Assembly: GCA_025463565.1 (NCBI GenBank)
Contig: JAODAT010000093.1
Coordinates: 1 to 62,150 of the forward strand
Length of the DNA: 62,150 nt
DNA from: Microbacteriaceae bacterium
GTDB lineage: Bacteria > Actinomycetota > Actinomycetes > Actinomycetales > Microbacteriaceae
Direction: 5' to 3'
Under the pieces are notes generated by a model. That model did not search any database. It had not been told where the DNA came from and worked only from the letters and a program-made list of their open reading frames with translations. Position 1 is the stretch's first letter. Every line of letters begins with the position of its first letter. The position numbers and the translations under genes are program-made. Shown piece by piece: positions 26,146 to 36,042 of the stretch.

Positions 26146-28323
26146 CTACAGCATGTAGAGCATCTCCTGGTAGGTGGGAAGCGGCCACAGGTCGTCGGCC
26201 ACGATCTCCTCGAGCACGTCGGCAGCGGCCCGAACCGCGCTCATCGCCGGCAGGAGCGAGTCACGGGCGTGCTCGGCCTCACCGAGAGCCTCGTGTCCGG
26301 TGTCTGCCGCAAGCGCATCTTTCAGGGTCGCGAGCGCCTTCTTCAGGTCGGCGATCGGTCCGCTCACCTCGGTGAGCGAGCCTTTGTCGGCCTCGACCCC
26401 CGCTGCGCCGAGAGCGGCCACGTTGGCGGCGAGCTCGGTCTGGTAGCGCACGGCGGCCGGAAGCACGACGGTCGCTCCCATCTCGAGCGTGAGCCGCGCC
26501 TCGACACCGATCGTAAGGATGTACTGCTCCAGCCCGATCTCGTAGCGGGAGTGCATCTCGCGACGGTTGAAGACCTTGTACTTCTCGAACAACGCCATGG
26601 CCGGCTCGCTGATCAGTTCGGGCAGCGCGTCGAGCGTGGTCTTCAGGTTCAGCAGACCGCGCTTCTTCGCCTCGATCGGCCACTCGGCCGAGTACCCGTC
26701 GCCGTTGAACACGACGTCACCGTGCTCGGTGATGATTTGGGTGAGGAGCGCCTGCACGGCCTCATCGAAGTCGGTGCCCTTGGCCACCGCCGCGTCGAGC
26801 TCGTTCGCGCAGTAGTCGAGCGAGTCGGCCATGATCGTGTTGATCGTCACCATCGGAGCCGCCACAGTCTGCAGCGAACCCGGTGCGCGGAACTCGAACC
26901 GGTTGCCGGTGAAGGCGAACGGGCTGGTGCGGTTGCGATCGCCCGGGTCGGTGGGAAGCACGGGCAGGGTATCGACGCCGATCTTCATCGTGCCGCGACC
27001 CTTCGAGGTCTTGAGGGAGCCCTTGGCGATCTGGTCGAAGATGTCGGCGAGCTGGTCGCCGAGGAAGATCGAGATGATGGCCGGCGGCGCCTCGTTCGCA
27101 CCGAGGCGGTGATCGTTCGAGGCCGATGCGACGGATGCCCGCAGCAGTCCTCCGTACAGGTGCACGGCCCGGATGACGGCGGCACAGAACACCAGGAACT
27201 GGGCGTTGTCGTGCGGGTTATCGCCGGGCACGAACAGGCTGCCCAGCTCGTTGTTGCCGAGCGAGAAGTTCACGTGCTTGCCCGACCCGTTGACGCCCTG
27301 GAACGGCTTCTCGTGGAACAGGCATTCCATGCCGTGCTTCTTGGCGATCGTCTTAAAGGTCGTCATGAGCAGCTGCTGGTGGTCGGCGGCGATGTTGCCA
27401 CGCTCGAACATCGGCGCGATCTCGAACTGGCCGGGCGCGACCTCGTTGTGACGGGTCTTCGCCGGGATGCCGAGCTTGAACAGCTCACGCTCGGTGTCCA
27501 TCATGAAGCCGAGCACACGCTCCGGGATGGCGCCGAAGTAGTGGTCGTCGAACTCCTGGCCCTTGGGCGGCTTCGCACCGAACAGCGTGCGGCCGGCGTT
27601 CAGTAGGTCGGGGCGGGCGAGGAAGAAGTGACGGTCGACCAGGAAGTACTCCTGCTCGGGGCCGCAGAACGAGACGACATGGTTGAGGTTCTCGTGGCCG
27701 AACATCTTGAGGATGCGCTCGGCCTGCTCCCCCATCGCCTTCTGCGATCGCAGCAGCGGCGTCCTGTGGTCGAGGGCCTCACCGGTCATCGAGACGAAGA
27801 CCGTCGGGATGCAGAGGGTGTTGCCGTTCGGGTTCTCCAGTACGTAGGCGGGGCTGGTGACGTCCCAGCCGGTGTAGCCGCGAGCCTCGAAGGTGTTGCG
27901 CAGCCCCCCGTTCGGGAAGCTCGAGGCGTCGGGCTCGCCCTGCACGAGGGTCTTGCCGGCGAACTCGGCCAGGGCCGAACCATCGGAGACCGGCTCGAAG
28001 AAGCTGTCATGCTTCTCGGCCGTGAGCCCGGTGAGCGGGTAGAAGACGTGGGCGTAATGGGTGGCGCCCTTCTCCAGCGCCCAATCCTTCATGGCGGAGG
28101 CCACGGCATCCGCCACCAGCGGGTCGAGCGTGGCGCCATGCTCGATCGTGGACATCACCGACTTGTATACGGACTTCGGGAGCCGCTTCAGCATGACCTC
28201 TTTGTTGAAGACGTTCTCGCCGTAGATCTCGCCGGGGGTTTCATTGACATCGAAGCTCACGGCGGGAGGCACGTAGGCCTCGACGTCCGTGATGGCTTGG
28301 AGTCGGACGCTGTTTCCACTCAT
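26146..28323 (-). CDS. glnN: Glutamine synthetase, type III (GlnN)
   Basis: This 725-residue enzyme is much longer than GSI and matches GSIII: it has the N-terminal [24 protein letters not shown], the GSIII-typical [34 protein letters not shown] and [20 protein letters not shown]. It makes glutamine like GSI but assembles differently and is not adenylylated. AAGGGG 7 nt upstream of the ATG supports the start. It is convergent with glnA1 across the repeat cluster and follows ugd on the same strand. A single GlnR-like half (28406-28421) lies about 83 nt upstream, inside the end of ugd. Confidence 0.92.
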   Translation of the reverse strand: MSGNSVRLQAITDVEAYVPPAVSFDVNETPGEIYGENVFNKEVMLKRLPKSVYKSVMSTIEHGATLDPLVADAVASAMKDWALEKGATHYAHVFYPLTGLTAEKHDSFFEPVSDGSALAEFAGKTLVQGEPDASSFPNGGLRNTFEARGYTGWDVTSPAYVLENPNGNTLCIPTVFVSMTGEALDHRTPLLRSQKAMGEQAERILKMFGHENLNHVVSFCGPEQEYFLVDRHFFLARPDLLNAGRTLFGAKPPKGQEFDDHYFGAIPERVLGFMMDTERELFKLGIPAKTRHNEVAPGQFEIAPMFERGNIAADHQQLLMTTFKTIAKKHGMECLFHEKPFQGVNGSGKHVNFSLGNNELGSLFVPGDNPHDNAQFLVFCAAVIRAVHLYGGLLRASVASASNDHRLGANEAPPAIISIFLGDQLADIFDQIAKGSLKTSKGRGTMKIGVDTLPVLPTDPGDRNRTSPFAFTGNRFEFRAPGSLQTVAAPMVTINTIMADSLDYCANELDAAVAKGTDFDEAVQALLTQIITEHGDVVFNGDGYSAEWPIEAKKRGLLNLKTTLDALPELISEPAMALFEKYKVFNRREMHSRYEIGLEQYILTIGVEARLTLEMGATVVLPAAVRYQTELAANVAALGAAGVEADKGSLTEVSGPIADLKKALATLKDALAADTGHEALGEAEHARDSLLPAMSAVRAAADVLEEIVADDLWPLPTYQEMLYML

Positions 28324-28381
28324 GACTACCCCTTACGCAGGCTTCGATTCCGCGACGGGTGCGGAATCCGGTGCGCCCAAT

Positions 28382-29821
28382 CTACGAAGCCGCTATGGCG
28401 GGGATGTTTCGCGCGCGTGTCGTTCTCGATCCGACGATCTCCTGTTGCTGGGCATCGACCGCGGCCGGCGTCTGCGGAAAAATCCAGCCCGCCGATTCCC
28501 AGGCCGCGCGATCCAGGCAGTTGCGGCCGTCGATGATCAGCGTGGATGTTGCGAAGGAGGCGAGCTCAGCGGCATCCGCCTCGATGAATTCAGTCCACTC
28601 GGTGAGCACGAGAACCAGGTCGGCGCCGCGTGCGGCGTCGGTCATCGACTCGCCGTAGGAGAGCGTGGGGAACAGTCGGCGGGCGGTGTCCATCGCCTCG
28701 GGGTCGTAGACCACCACCTGGGCGCCACGCAAGTGGAGCGCCGCTGCGACGTTCAGCGCCGGGGAGTCGCGCACGTCGTCGGTATTGGGCTTGAACGCCG
28801 CTCCGAGCACGCCGATGCGCCGGTTGAGCACCGAGCCTCCGAGCGCCTCGACGGCCTGCTCGATGATGCGCTGGCGACGTCCCATGTTGATCTCGTCGAC
28901 CTGTTGCAGCAGCGAGGCCGCGCTGTGCGCCCCGAGCTCGGTGGCGCGGAACATCAACGCCCTGATGTCCTTCGGCAGGCATCCGCCACCGAAGCCGAGT
29001 CCCGCGTTCAAGAACTGGCGGCCGATGCGCACATCGTGACCGAGTGCATCAGCGAGCACGGACACGTCGGCGCCGGCCAGGTCGCAGAGCTCGGAGATCG
29101 AGTTGATAAAGGAGATCTTCGTGGCGAGAAAAGCGTTCGCGCTCACCTTGACCAGCTCCGCGGTCGGCAGGTCGCACACGACCACAGGGGTGCCCTCGGC
29201 GATCGGCGCGGCGTAGACCATGCGGAGCAGCGCTTCCGACCGTTCGCTCGCGCCGCCGAGCACAATGCGGTCGGGGTGAAGAGTGTCCCCGACGGCCTTG
29301 CCCTCCCGCAGGAACTCGGGATTCCAGGCCAGTTCGGCGTCGATGCCCGCCGGAGCCAGCAGGGAGACAAGGCGCTGAAGCCGAGCGGCAGTCCCGACGG
29401 GCACCGTCGATTTGCCTACGATTACGCCGTCATGCGTGAGAGCACGCGCTACCTGCTCGACGGCGGTGTCGACAAAGCGCAGGTCGGCCGCGTTGCTGCC
29501 GCGCTGCTGCGGCGTGCCCACACAGATGAAGTGAACATCGGAGAGCGCCGTTGCCTCGGCCAGATCGGTCGTGAACCGCAGGCGCCCGGATGCGACATGC
29601 TTCTGCAGCAGTTCCGGCAATCCGGGTTCGAAGAACGGGATGATGCCGGCGCTGAGCGCGGCCACCTTCGCCGGGTCGACATCCACTCCGATCACATCGA
29701 AGCCCATCTCGGCCATTGCTGCGGCATGGGTCGCACCCAGGTAACCGGTGCCGATCACGCTGATTGCAGGGCGTGCAGCCCCGTCGCCGTGCCGTTCATC
29801 GAAACTCGTAAGCCCTGCCAT
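28382..29821 (-). CDS. ugd: UDP-glucose/GDP-mannose dehydrogenase family protein, probably UDP-glucose 6-dehydrogenase
   Basis: This 479-residue enzyme should oxidise UDP-glucose to UDP-glucuronate with two NAD+. It has the NAD-binding IGTGYLGATHAAAMAEMG, the STVPVGT loop, EFLREGKAV, the substrate-site Lys in ELVKVSANAFLATKISFINS, and the catalytic Cys in FGGGCLPKD. The last domain begins at GVLGAAFKPNTDDVRDSP. A sister specificity such as UDP-mannosaminuronate is less likely given EFLREG. The C-terminal 30 residues are extra and rich in Ala, Arg and Gln. No Shine-Dalgarno sequence precedes the ATG. The product would feed cell-envelope polysaccharides. Confidence 0.88.
   Translation of the reverse strand: MAGLTSFDERHGDGAARPAISVIGTGYLGATHAAAMAEMGFDVIGVDVDPAKVAALSAGIIPFFEPGLPELLQKHVASGRLRFTTDLAEATALSDVHFICVGTPQQRGSNAADLRFVDTAVEQVARALTHDGVIVGKSTVPVGTAARLQRLVSLLAPAGIDAELAWNPEFLREGKAVGDTLHPDRIVLGGASERSEALLRMVYAAPIAEGTPVVVCDLPTAELVKVSANAFLATKISFINSISELCDLAGADVSVLADALGHDVRIGRQFLNAGLGFGGGCLPKDIRALMFRATELGAHSAASLLQQVDEINMGRRQRIIEQAVEALGGSVLNRRIGVLGAAFKPNTDDVRDSPALNVAAALHLRGAQVVVYDPEAMDTARRLFPTLSYGESMTDAARGADLVLVLTEWTEFIEADAAELASFATSTLIIDGRNCLDRAAWESAGWIFPQTPAAVDAQQQEIVGSRTTRARNIPAIAAS
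28406..28421 (-). promoter_or_regulatory. Single GlnR-like site upstream of glnN
   Basis: On the minus strand GACAC, 6 nt, GAAAC, identical in its fixed bases to the second half of the glnA1 site. The second repeat expected 22 bp away is not present. It overlaps the 3' end of ugd. Confidence 0.35.
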
Positions 29822-29943
29822 GACGCCAAGAATGCGCGCACGCCCTTAAGCGACGGTTGCCCCGCCGCGAATGGCGGATGTCGAGGTTGCCTCCACAGCG
29901 AACGGAAGGTTAACTCTCAGTATCAGCGCGCGTGTCGGCAATG

Positions 29944-32838
29944 TCAGCCGTAGAAGCGCTTCTCGAACACCGCACGGGCCAGACGAGTGACCCGGAGGTA
30001 GTCCTCCTCGAGCCGGCTCGCCGACCCCGGCGGGTACTCCAGCACGCGGGCGACGCCCTCCAGTTGTTGGCGGTCGGTCGGCAGTACATCTGCTGTGCGT
30101 GCGGTCCACAGCGTCATGGCACTGCGCGCGCGCGACGCGAGAATCCAGGCATCCCGCAGTTTGCGTGCCTCGACGGTGGTCACGAACCCCTCCTTGCGAG
30201 CGACCTCGAGCGCCCGCAACGTCGACGTCGTGCGAAGGCCCGCGATCTCTGCGCCGTGCTGCAGCTGGATGAGCTGCACGAACCACTCGACGTCGCTGAG
30301 CGAGCCGCGACCCAGTTTGAGATGCCGTGAAGGATCGGCCGCCTGGGGCAGCCGCTCTGACTCCACCCGCGCCTTGATCCGCCGCACCTCGCGCACGTCG
30401 TTCAGCGGGATGTTGTGGGGAAAGCGCACGCTGTCCGCCAGGGTTTCGAAGTCGCGCAGCAACGCGGCGTCTCCCACCGCGCCGCGTGCTCTCAACAGCG
30501 CCTGCGCCTCCCAGGTGAGCGACCAGCGCCGGTAGTAGGCCCCGTACGAGTCGAGCGAGCGCACGACTGCACCGTTCTTTCCCTCCGGCCGCAGGTTGAT
30601 GTCGAGGTCGAGTGGCAGCCGCAGGTCTTCGGTGTACCGGAGCAGGAACGCCACGATCATCTCGGCCCGGGCCTGCGCCTCCTCCCCGGATGCCGTCGTG
30701 GCGCGGTAGACGTACATCACATCGGCGTCGGACCCGAAGCCCAGCTCGCGCCCGCCGAAACGACCCATGGCGATGATCGCGAATTCGATTCCGTCGCCCG
30801 GCCTGTGCACGATGGCGAGAACGCCAGACAGTAGTGCCGTAGTGACGTCGGCCAGGGCGTCGCCCAGCTCTTCGACGTTCACCTGCCCGAGAATCGCCCC
30901 GATTGCGAGTCTCAGCACCTCCCGGCGCCGAGCCGTGCGGAGGGCCAGTGCCGCAGCCGCGTCATCCTCGTGCCGGGCGACGGTCGCTGCGGCTTCCTCG
31001 AGAAGCGCCTCACGCGAGCGAGGGCGCAACTCCTCTTCGTTCTCGAACCAGGCGGCGGCCTCCGGGATGCGCTCGAGCAGGGTTCCGACGAATCGTGAAC
31101 CGGACAGAACCTGCGTGAGCCGCTGTGCCGCGCCGGATGAGTCGCGCAGCATCCTGAGGAACCAGTACGACTCCCCCAGGTCTTCGCTGAGCTTGCGGAA
31201 CGCCAGCAGCCCATAATCCGGGTCAGCACCCGAGGCGAACCACTGCAGCATCACCGGCAGCAGGTGGCGCTGGATCGTGGCCCGCCTCGACACCCCACCG
31301 GTGAGCGCCGCGATGTGCGCGAGAGCGCCGTGCGGGTCGCGGAAACCGATGGCCGCGAGGCGCGCCTCGGCCTGCACGCTGGTAAGCATCATGCCGTCTT
31401 CCGGCAGAGCGGCGACGGCGGACAGCAGCGGACGATAGAAGAGACGCTCGTGCAGGCTGCGCACCTCGTGCTTGGTGCGCGTCCACTGCTCGATGAGGTC
31501 GGCGGAGCTCGATGCGATCCCACTCGCGCGAGCCAGGATCCGCACCGCGTCAGGGTCACTCGGCATGAGATGGGTTCGCTTGAGTTCGCGCAGCTGCAGC
31601 CGGTGTTCGAGCAACCTCAGAAAGCGATAGTCGCGTGCGAACTCGGCCGACTCGACCCTGCCGATGTATCCCTGCTCGGCGAGGGCCCGCAGCGCGGGCA
31701 GGGTTGCACCCTGCCGTACCTCTGGATCGGTCTGGCCGTGCACCAGCTGCAGCAGCTGGATGGTGAATTCGATGTCGCGGAGTCCCCCGGGCCCCAGCTT
31801 CAACTGGTAGTCCAACTCGTCGGCCGGGATGTTGTCGGTGACCCGCTCGCGCATCCGCTGCACGCCCTCGACGAAACCCTCGCGCGACGCGCTGCTCCAC
31901 ACCTTGGGGGCGATCGCCTCGACGTAGCGACCACCCAGTTCGAGGTCTCCGGCCAGTGGTCGTGCCTTCAGAAGTGCCTGGAACTCCCAGCTCTTCGCCC
32001 AGCGGTCGTAGTACGCGATGTGCGACTCGAGCGTTCGAACCAGCGCTCCGTCCTTCCCCTCCGGCCGCAGGTTCGCGTCCACCTCCCAGAGCGGCGGTTC
32101 CATCGACGCCTCGTGGATGCCGCGCATCGTGGCCATGGCGAGCCGGGTCGCGATCTCCACCGAGCCTTCGCCCACGAAGATGACGTCCACGTCGCTCACG
32201 TAGTTGAGTTCTCGCGCACCCGCCTTGCCCATGCCCATGATCGCCAGCTTCGTCGCAGCGACCTCCTCGGGAGGCGAAGCTGACGTGCGACGCGCAACCT
32301 CGAGTGACGCGTCCAGTGCCGCGGCCGCGAGATCGGAGAGGGCCGCAGCGACGAGATCGAGTGCGGCCAGCGGATCGGTCTGGCCGAGATCGAACGCGGC
32401 GAGCCGCACGAGGTGACGGCGATATCGCACCCGAAGCGCCGTCCACGCCTTCTCTTCACCGGGAACATCCCGCACCGACTCGAGCAAATCGGAGCGATAC
32501 TCGGCGGCCTCCAACGGTCGCACCAACGCCGTCGACAGGGCGACCAGCTCCTCCGGTCGGCGCAGAAGGAATTCGGCGAGACCCGACGATGCGCCGAGGA
32601 TGCGGACCAGGCGGCGCGCGGACTCCGCGTCGTCGAGTATGTTGCCCGTCTCGGACGGCCAGCGGCGCAGCAGGGCCGCGAGCATCCGCAGCGCCTGGTC
32701 GGAGTCTGCGGCGTCTGCAAACAGCGGCAGCAGGTCGGTGACCGGCCGGATGAGCTCGAGCTCGGCGAGCAGCGCTGTGGCCTGATCGAGTTCGGCGAAC
32801 CCGAGCCGCGCGAGGTCGGTGAGCGTTGCCATTCTCAT
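29944..32838 (-). CDS. glnE: Bifunctional glutamine synthetase adenylyltransferase/adenylyl-removing enzyme
   Basis: This 964-residue protein has two nucleotidyltransferase domains. The N-terminal one contains GMGKAGARELNYVSDVDVIFV and should remove AMP, and the C-terminal one contains AMGRFGGRELGFGSDADVMYV and should add AMP to the Tyr of glutamine synthetase I. Each is followed by a helical GlnD-associated domain (for example GPGGLRDIEFTIQLLQLVHG and GRGSLSDVEWFVQLIQLQHG). The ATG at 32838 starts 11 nt after the glnA2 stop, so the two genes are one operon; the ATG at 32832 is an alternative. The expected target here is the Tyr in glnA1. Confidence 0.92.
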   Translation of the reverse strand: MRMATLTDLARLGFAELDQATALLAELELIRPVTDLLPLFADAADSDQALRMLAALLRRWPSETGNILDDAESARRLVRILGASSGLAEFLLRRPEELVALSTALVRPLEAAEYRSDLLESVRDVPGEEKAWTALRVRYRRHLVRLAAFDLGQTDPLAALDLVAAALSDLAAAALDASLEVARRTSASPPEEVAATKLAIMGMGKAGARELNYVSDVDVIFVGEGSVEIATRLAMATMRGIHEASMEPPLWEVDANLRPEGKDGALVRTLESHIAYYDRWAKSWEFQALLKARPLAGDLELGGRYVEAIAPKVWSSASREGFVEGVQRMRERVTDNIPADELDYQLKLGPGGLRDIEFTIQLLQLVHGQTDPEVRQGATLPALRALAEQGYIGRVESAEFARDYRFLRLLEHRLQLRELKRTHLMPSDPDAVRILARASGIASSSADLIEQWTRTKHEVRSLHERLFYRPLLSAVAALPEDGMMLTSVQAEARLAAIGFRDPHGALAHIAALTGGVSRRATIQRHLLPVMLQWFASGADPDYGLLAFRKLSEDLGESYWFLRMLRDSSGAAQRLTQVLSGSRFVGTLLERIPEAAAWFENEEELRPRSREALLEEAAATVARHEDDAAAALALRTARRREVLRLAIGAILGQVNVEELGDALADVTTALLSGVLAIVHRPGDGIEFAIIAMGRFGGRELGFGSDADVMYVYRATTASGEEAQARAEMIVAFLLRYTEDLRLPLDLDINLRPEGKNGAVVRSLDSYGAYYRRWSLTWEAQALLRARGAVGDAALLRDFETLADSVRFPHNIPLNDVREVRRIKARVESERLPQAADPSRHLKLGRGSLSDVEWFVQLIQLQHGAEIAGLRTTSTLRALEVARKEGFVTTVEARKLRDAWILASRARSAMTLWTARTADVLPTDRQQLEGVARVLEYPPGSASRLEEDYLRVTRLARAVFEKRFYG

Positions 32839-32849
32839 CAGAGGGGCTG

Positions 32850-34205
32850 TTACAGCATCTCCAGGTTGCTCTGCAGCTCGAACGGCGTCACCTGGGCGCG
32901 ATAGTCGCGCCATTCCTGGCGCTTATTCAGCAACACGAAGTTGAACACCTGCTCACCGAGCGTCTCGGCGACGAGCTCCGACTCCTCCATGAGCGCGAGT
33001 GCGTGATCGAGGCTTGCCGGCAGCTGGCTGTAGCCGAGCGCGCGGCGCTCGGCGTCCGACAGCTCCCAGACGTTGTCCTCGGCCTCGGGAGGCAGCTCGT
33101 AGCCCTCCTCGATGCCTTTGAGGCCGGCGGCCAGCAGCAGCGAGTATGCAAGGTACGGATTCGCGGCGGAGTCGATCGCGCGGTACTCCACCCGGGCGCT
33201 CTGGCCCTTGCCGGGCTTGTAGAGCGGAACGCGCACGAGAGCCGAACGATTGTTGTGCCCCCAGGTGACGAAACTCGGAGCTTCACCCAGCTTGTTCTGG
33301 GCGGCACCGCCCCATAGCCGCTTGTACGAATTGACGAACTGGTTCGTCACGGCCGTGATCTCCGGGGCGTGACGCAGCAGGCCCGCGATGAACTGGCGAC
33401 CGATGGTGGAGAGCTGGTACTGCCCGCCTGCGTCGAAGAACGCATTCGCGTCGCCTTCGAAGAGCGACATGTGAGTGTGCATTCCCGACCCGGGCTCGCC
33501 GGACAGCGGTTTCGGCATGAAGGTGGCGTAGACGCCCTGTTCGATCGCGACCTCCTTCACAACCGTACGGAAGGTCATGATGTTGTCCGCTGTGGTGAGG
33601 CCATCCGCATAGCGGAGGTCGATCTCGTTCTGCCCGGGTCCTGCCTCGTGATGACTGAACTCCACCGAGATGCCGAGGTCTTCGAGCATGCGCACCGAGC
33701 GACGACGGAAGTCGTGTGCCGTGCCACCGGGAACGTTGTCGAAGTAGCCCGCGCGGTCAACCGGCTCGGGCCCCTCCGGGCCGTACTGCGAACTCTTCAG
33801 CAGGTAGAACTCGATCTCCGGGTGCGTATAAAAGGTGAATCCACGCTCAGCCGCTTTGGCGAGGGTGCGCTTCAGCACGTTGCGCGGGTCGGCCACCGCG
33901 GGCTGGCCGTCGGGCGTGGTGATGTCGCAGAACATGCGAGCGGTCGGATCGATCTCGCCCCGCCAGGGCAGGATCTGGAACGTCGCGGGGTCCGGGTGCG
34001 CGAGCACATCGGCCTCGTACGAGCGGGTCAGGCCCTCGATAGCCGAGCCGTCGAACCCGAGACCCTCGGAGAAGGCGCCCTCGACCTCGGCCGGAGCGAT
34101 CGCCACCGACTTCAGTGTGCCGATCACGTCGGTGAACCAGAGGCGGATGAACTTGACGCCGCGCTCCTCGATTGTGCGGAGAACGAAGTCGCGCTGCTTG
34201 TCCAT
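32850..34205 (-). CDS. glnA2: Glutamine synthetase I paralogue without adenylylation tyrosine
   Basis: This 451-residue GSI homologue has GFDGSAIEG, the catalytic HPEIEFYLL, HHEAGPGQNEIDLRY, PGSGMHTHMSLF and NRSALVRVP. At the place of the adenylylated Tyr it reads NVWELSDAE, so GlnE should not modify it although it shares an operon with glnE. It corresponds to GlnA2 of Mycobacterium and Streptomyces. Some such paralogues act on other amines or make gamma-glutamyl compounds, so glutamine synthesis is not certain. AGAGGAG 4 nt upstream marks the start. No GlnR-type site is visible upstream. Confidence 0.88.
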   Translation of the reverse strand: MDKQRDFVLRTIEERGVKFIRLWFTDVIGTLKSVAIAPAEVEGAFSEGLGFDGSAIEGLTRSYEADVLAHPDPATFQILPWRGEIDPTARMFCDITTPDGQPAVADPRNVLKRTLAKAAERGFTFYTHPEIEFYLLKSSQYGPEGPEPVDRAGYFDNVPGGTAHDFRRRSVRMLEDLGISVEFSHHEAGPGQNEIDLRYADGLTTADNIMTFRTVVKEVAIEQGVYATFMPKPLSGEPGSGMHTHMSLFEGDANAFFDAGGQYQLSTIGRQFIAGLLRHAPEITAVTNQFVNSYKRLWGGAAQNKLGEAPSFVTWGHNNRSALVRVPLYKPGKGQSARVEYRAIDSAANPYLAYSLLLAAGLKGIEEGYELPPEAEDNVWELSDAERRALGYSQLPASLDHALALMEESELVAETLGEQVFNFVLLNKRQEWRDYRAQVTPFELQSNLEML

Positions 34206-34249
34206 GGGCTCCTCTTACGACCGGTCGGGGCCTCTCATGCCCCGACTAT

Positions 34250-34255
34250 TAGGCT
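34250..34255 (+). promoter_or_regulatory. -10 box of a probable leaderless promoter (nadE)
   Basis: TAGGCT with a 7-nt gap to the ATG at 34263. The intergenic space to the divergent glnA2 is only 57 nt. Confidence 0.5.
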
Positions 34256-34262
34256 AGTGGCT

Positions 34263-36023
34263 ATGCCTCGACTCCGCTTGGCGCTCGGCCAGACCAACCC
34301 CGTCGTCGGCGATCTCGACGGCAACGCGAAACAGATTCTGGCGGCCGCGAAACGTGCGGCGGCCGCCGGCGCCGATCTCTTCGCCGTCGGCGAGATGGCG
34401 CTCAGCGGCTATCCGATCGAAGATCTCGCTTCACGCCCCAGTTTCCTCGTCGCCTCCCACGACCACGTCGTTCACCTCGCCAAACAGTTGCTCGACGCTG
34501 GGCTCGGCGACCTGCCGGTGATCGTCGGTCATCCCGACGGACCGTATGAGCCACGCCTGCTCGGCACGAGTAACGCGCCGACGGCTATTGCGCAGAACCG
34601 GGCAAGCGTGCTCCAGCACGGCCACGTCAAGGCCCAGTACGCGAAACACCACCTGCCCAACTACTCGGTCTTCGACGAATACCGCATCTTCATTCCCGGC
34701 GACGAACTGTTGGTGCTGCGCATCAAGGGAGCGGATGTCGCGCTGATCATCTGCGAAGACCTCTGGCGTGATGGCGGTCCGGTCGCCAAGGTGCTCGAGG
34801 CGGACGCCGGCCTGCTCGTCGTGATCAATGCGTCCCCTTTCGAACGCGACAAGGACGATGTACGTCTGCCCCTCGTCACGCGGCGCGCGGTCGAGACGGA
34901 CACGATCGTCGCCTATGTCAACATCGTCGGCGGCCAGGACGACCTGGTCTTCGACGGCGACAGCGTTGTGGTCTCGCAGACCGGCGAGATCCTCGCTCGC
35001 GCCCCGCAGTTCGAGGAGCACTTGCTCGTCGTGGACCTGGATGTCGCCGAGGCGTCCGACAGCGAGTTGCCGGAGAAAGTGCTGCGCGTCGAACTCGCTT
35101 CGACCAGCTCAGCGGCCGACGTCATCGAGCCCGACATCGCATCGCTTCCCGACGACCGGGAGCAGGTCTGGAATGCCCTGGTACTGGGCCTCCGAGACTA
35201 TGTCGAGAAGAACGGGTTCCCGAGTGTGGTGCTCGGCGTCTCGGGCGGAATCGACTCCAGCGTCGTGGCCGCCATCGCCGCGGACGCGGTAGGCGCCGAC
35301 CGTGTCTACGGCATCGCGATGCCGAGCAAGTACAGTTCTGACGGCTCCGTGGACGACGCGAGCGAGTTGGCGAAGCGCATCGGCTTCCACTATTCGGTAC
35401 AGCCCATCGCCGACCTCGTCGCCCCGATCGAGGAGCAGCTGAAGCTCACTGGCGTCGCCGCCGAGAACGTGCAGGCCCGCGTCCGCGGCATGATCTGGAT
35501 GGCCGAATCGAACCTGCACGGTCACCTCGCACTCACCAACGGCAACAAGACCGAGATCTCTGTCGGCTATTCGACGATCTACGGGGATGCCGCTGGCGGC
35601 TTCGCGCCGATCAAGGACGTTCCGAAGACGCTGGTCTGGGAGCTCGCCCGCTGGCGGAACGAGCACGCCGAAGCCCTCGGCGAGACGGCCCCGATTCCGG
35701 TCGCTTCGATTGAGAAGCCTCCGAGCGCCGAGCTCCGGCCCGACCAGACCGACCAGGACACACTGCCGCCCTACGAGCTGCTGGACGCGATCCTAGAGGC
35801 CTACGTCACGCAGAAGCTCGGCCGGGCCGACATCATCGCCCTCGGCTTCGACGCAGACATCGTGGACTTCGTGACGCGACTCGTCGACCGCGCGGAATGG
35901 AAGCGCCGCCAGGGCGCGATCGGGCCGAAGATCAGCGGAATGGCATTCGGGCGCGATCGCCGGCTGCCCATCACGTACCGGCCGAACAATGAGCCCCTGC
36001 CTGGAGCGCAGACGCGCTCTTAA
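34263..36023 (+). CDS. nadE: NAD+ synthase, glutamine-hydrolysing
   Basis: A 586-residue two-domain enzyme that converts nicotinate adenine dinucleotide to NAD+. The N-terminal nitrilase-like glutaminase domain has the triad Glu (VGEMALSGYP), Lys (KHHLPNYSVFDE) and Cys (LIICEDLW). The C-terminal synthetase domain has the P-loop LGVSGGIDSSV, TNGNKTEISVGYSTIYGD and EWKRRQ near the end. The ATG at 34263 is chosen because the protein then starts in RLALGQTNPVVGDLDGN, as in relatives; the frame is open far upstream only by chance. It lies among glutamine synthetase genes, whose product is its nitrogen donor. Confidence 0.95.
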   Translation: MPRLRLALGQTNPVVGDLDGNAKQILAAAKRAAAAGADLFAVGEMALSGYPIEDLASRPSFLVASHDHVVHLAKQLLDAGLGDLPVIVGHPDGPYEPRLLGTSNAPTAIAQNRASVLQHGHVKAQYAKHHLPNYSVFDEYRIFIPGDELLVLRIKGADVALIICEDLWRDGGPVAKVLEADAGLLVVINASPFERDKDDVRLPLVTRRAVETDTIVAYVNIVGGQDDLVFDGDSVVVSQTGEILARAPQFEEHLLVVDLDVAEASDSELPEKVLRVELASTSSAADVIEPDIASLPDDREQVWNALVLGLRDYVEKNGFPSVVLGVSGGIDSSVVAAIAADAVGADRVYGIAMPSKYSSDGSVDDASELAKRIGFHYSVQPIADLVAPIEEQLKLTGVAAENVQARVRGMIWMAESNLHGHLALTNGNKTEISVGYSTIYGDAAGGFAPIKDVPKTLVWELARWRNEHAEALGETAPIPVASIEKPPSAELRPDQTDQDTLPPYELLDAILEAYVTQKLGRADIIALGFDADIVDFVTRLVDRAEWKRRQGAIGPKISGMAFGRDRRLPITYRPNNEPLPGAQTRS

Positions 36024-36030
36024 CGCCAAC

Positions 36031-36036
36031 TAAACT
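36031..36036 (+). promoter_or_regulatory. -10 box of a probable leaderless promoter (panB)
   Basis: TAAACT with a 6-nt gap (GGGGTC) to the ATG at 36043. It sits in the 19-nt space after nadE, so panB probably has its own promoter. Confidence 0.5.
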
Positions 36037-36042
36037 GGGGTC

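Noticed and set aside
33369-34262. Upstream extension of the nadE frame
   Set aside because: It is antisense to glnA2; the natural NadE N-terminus begins at 34263 after a -10 box.
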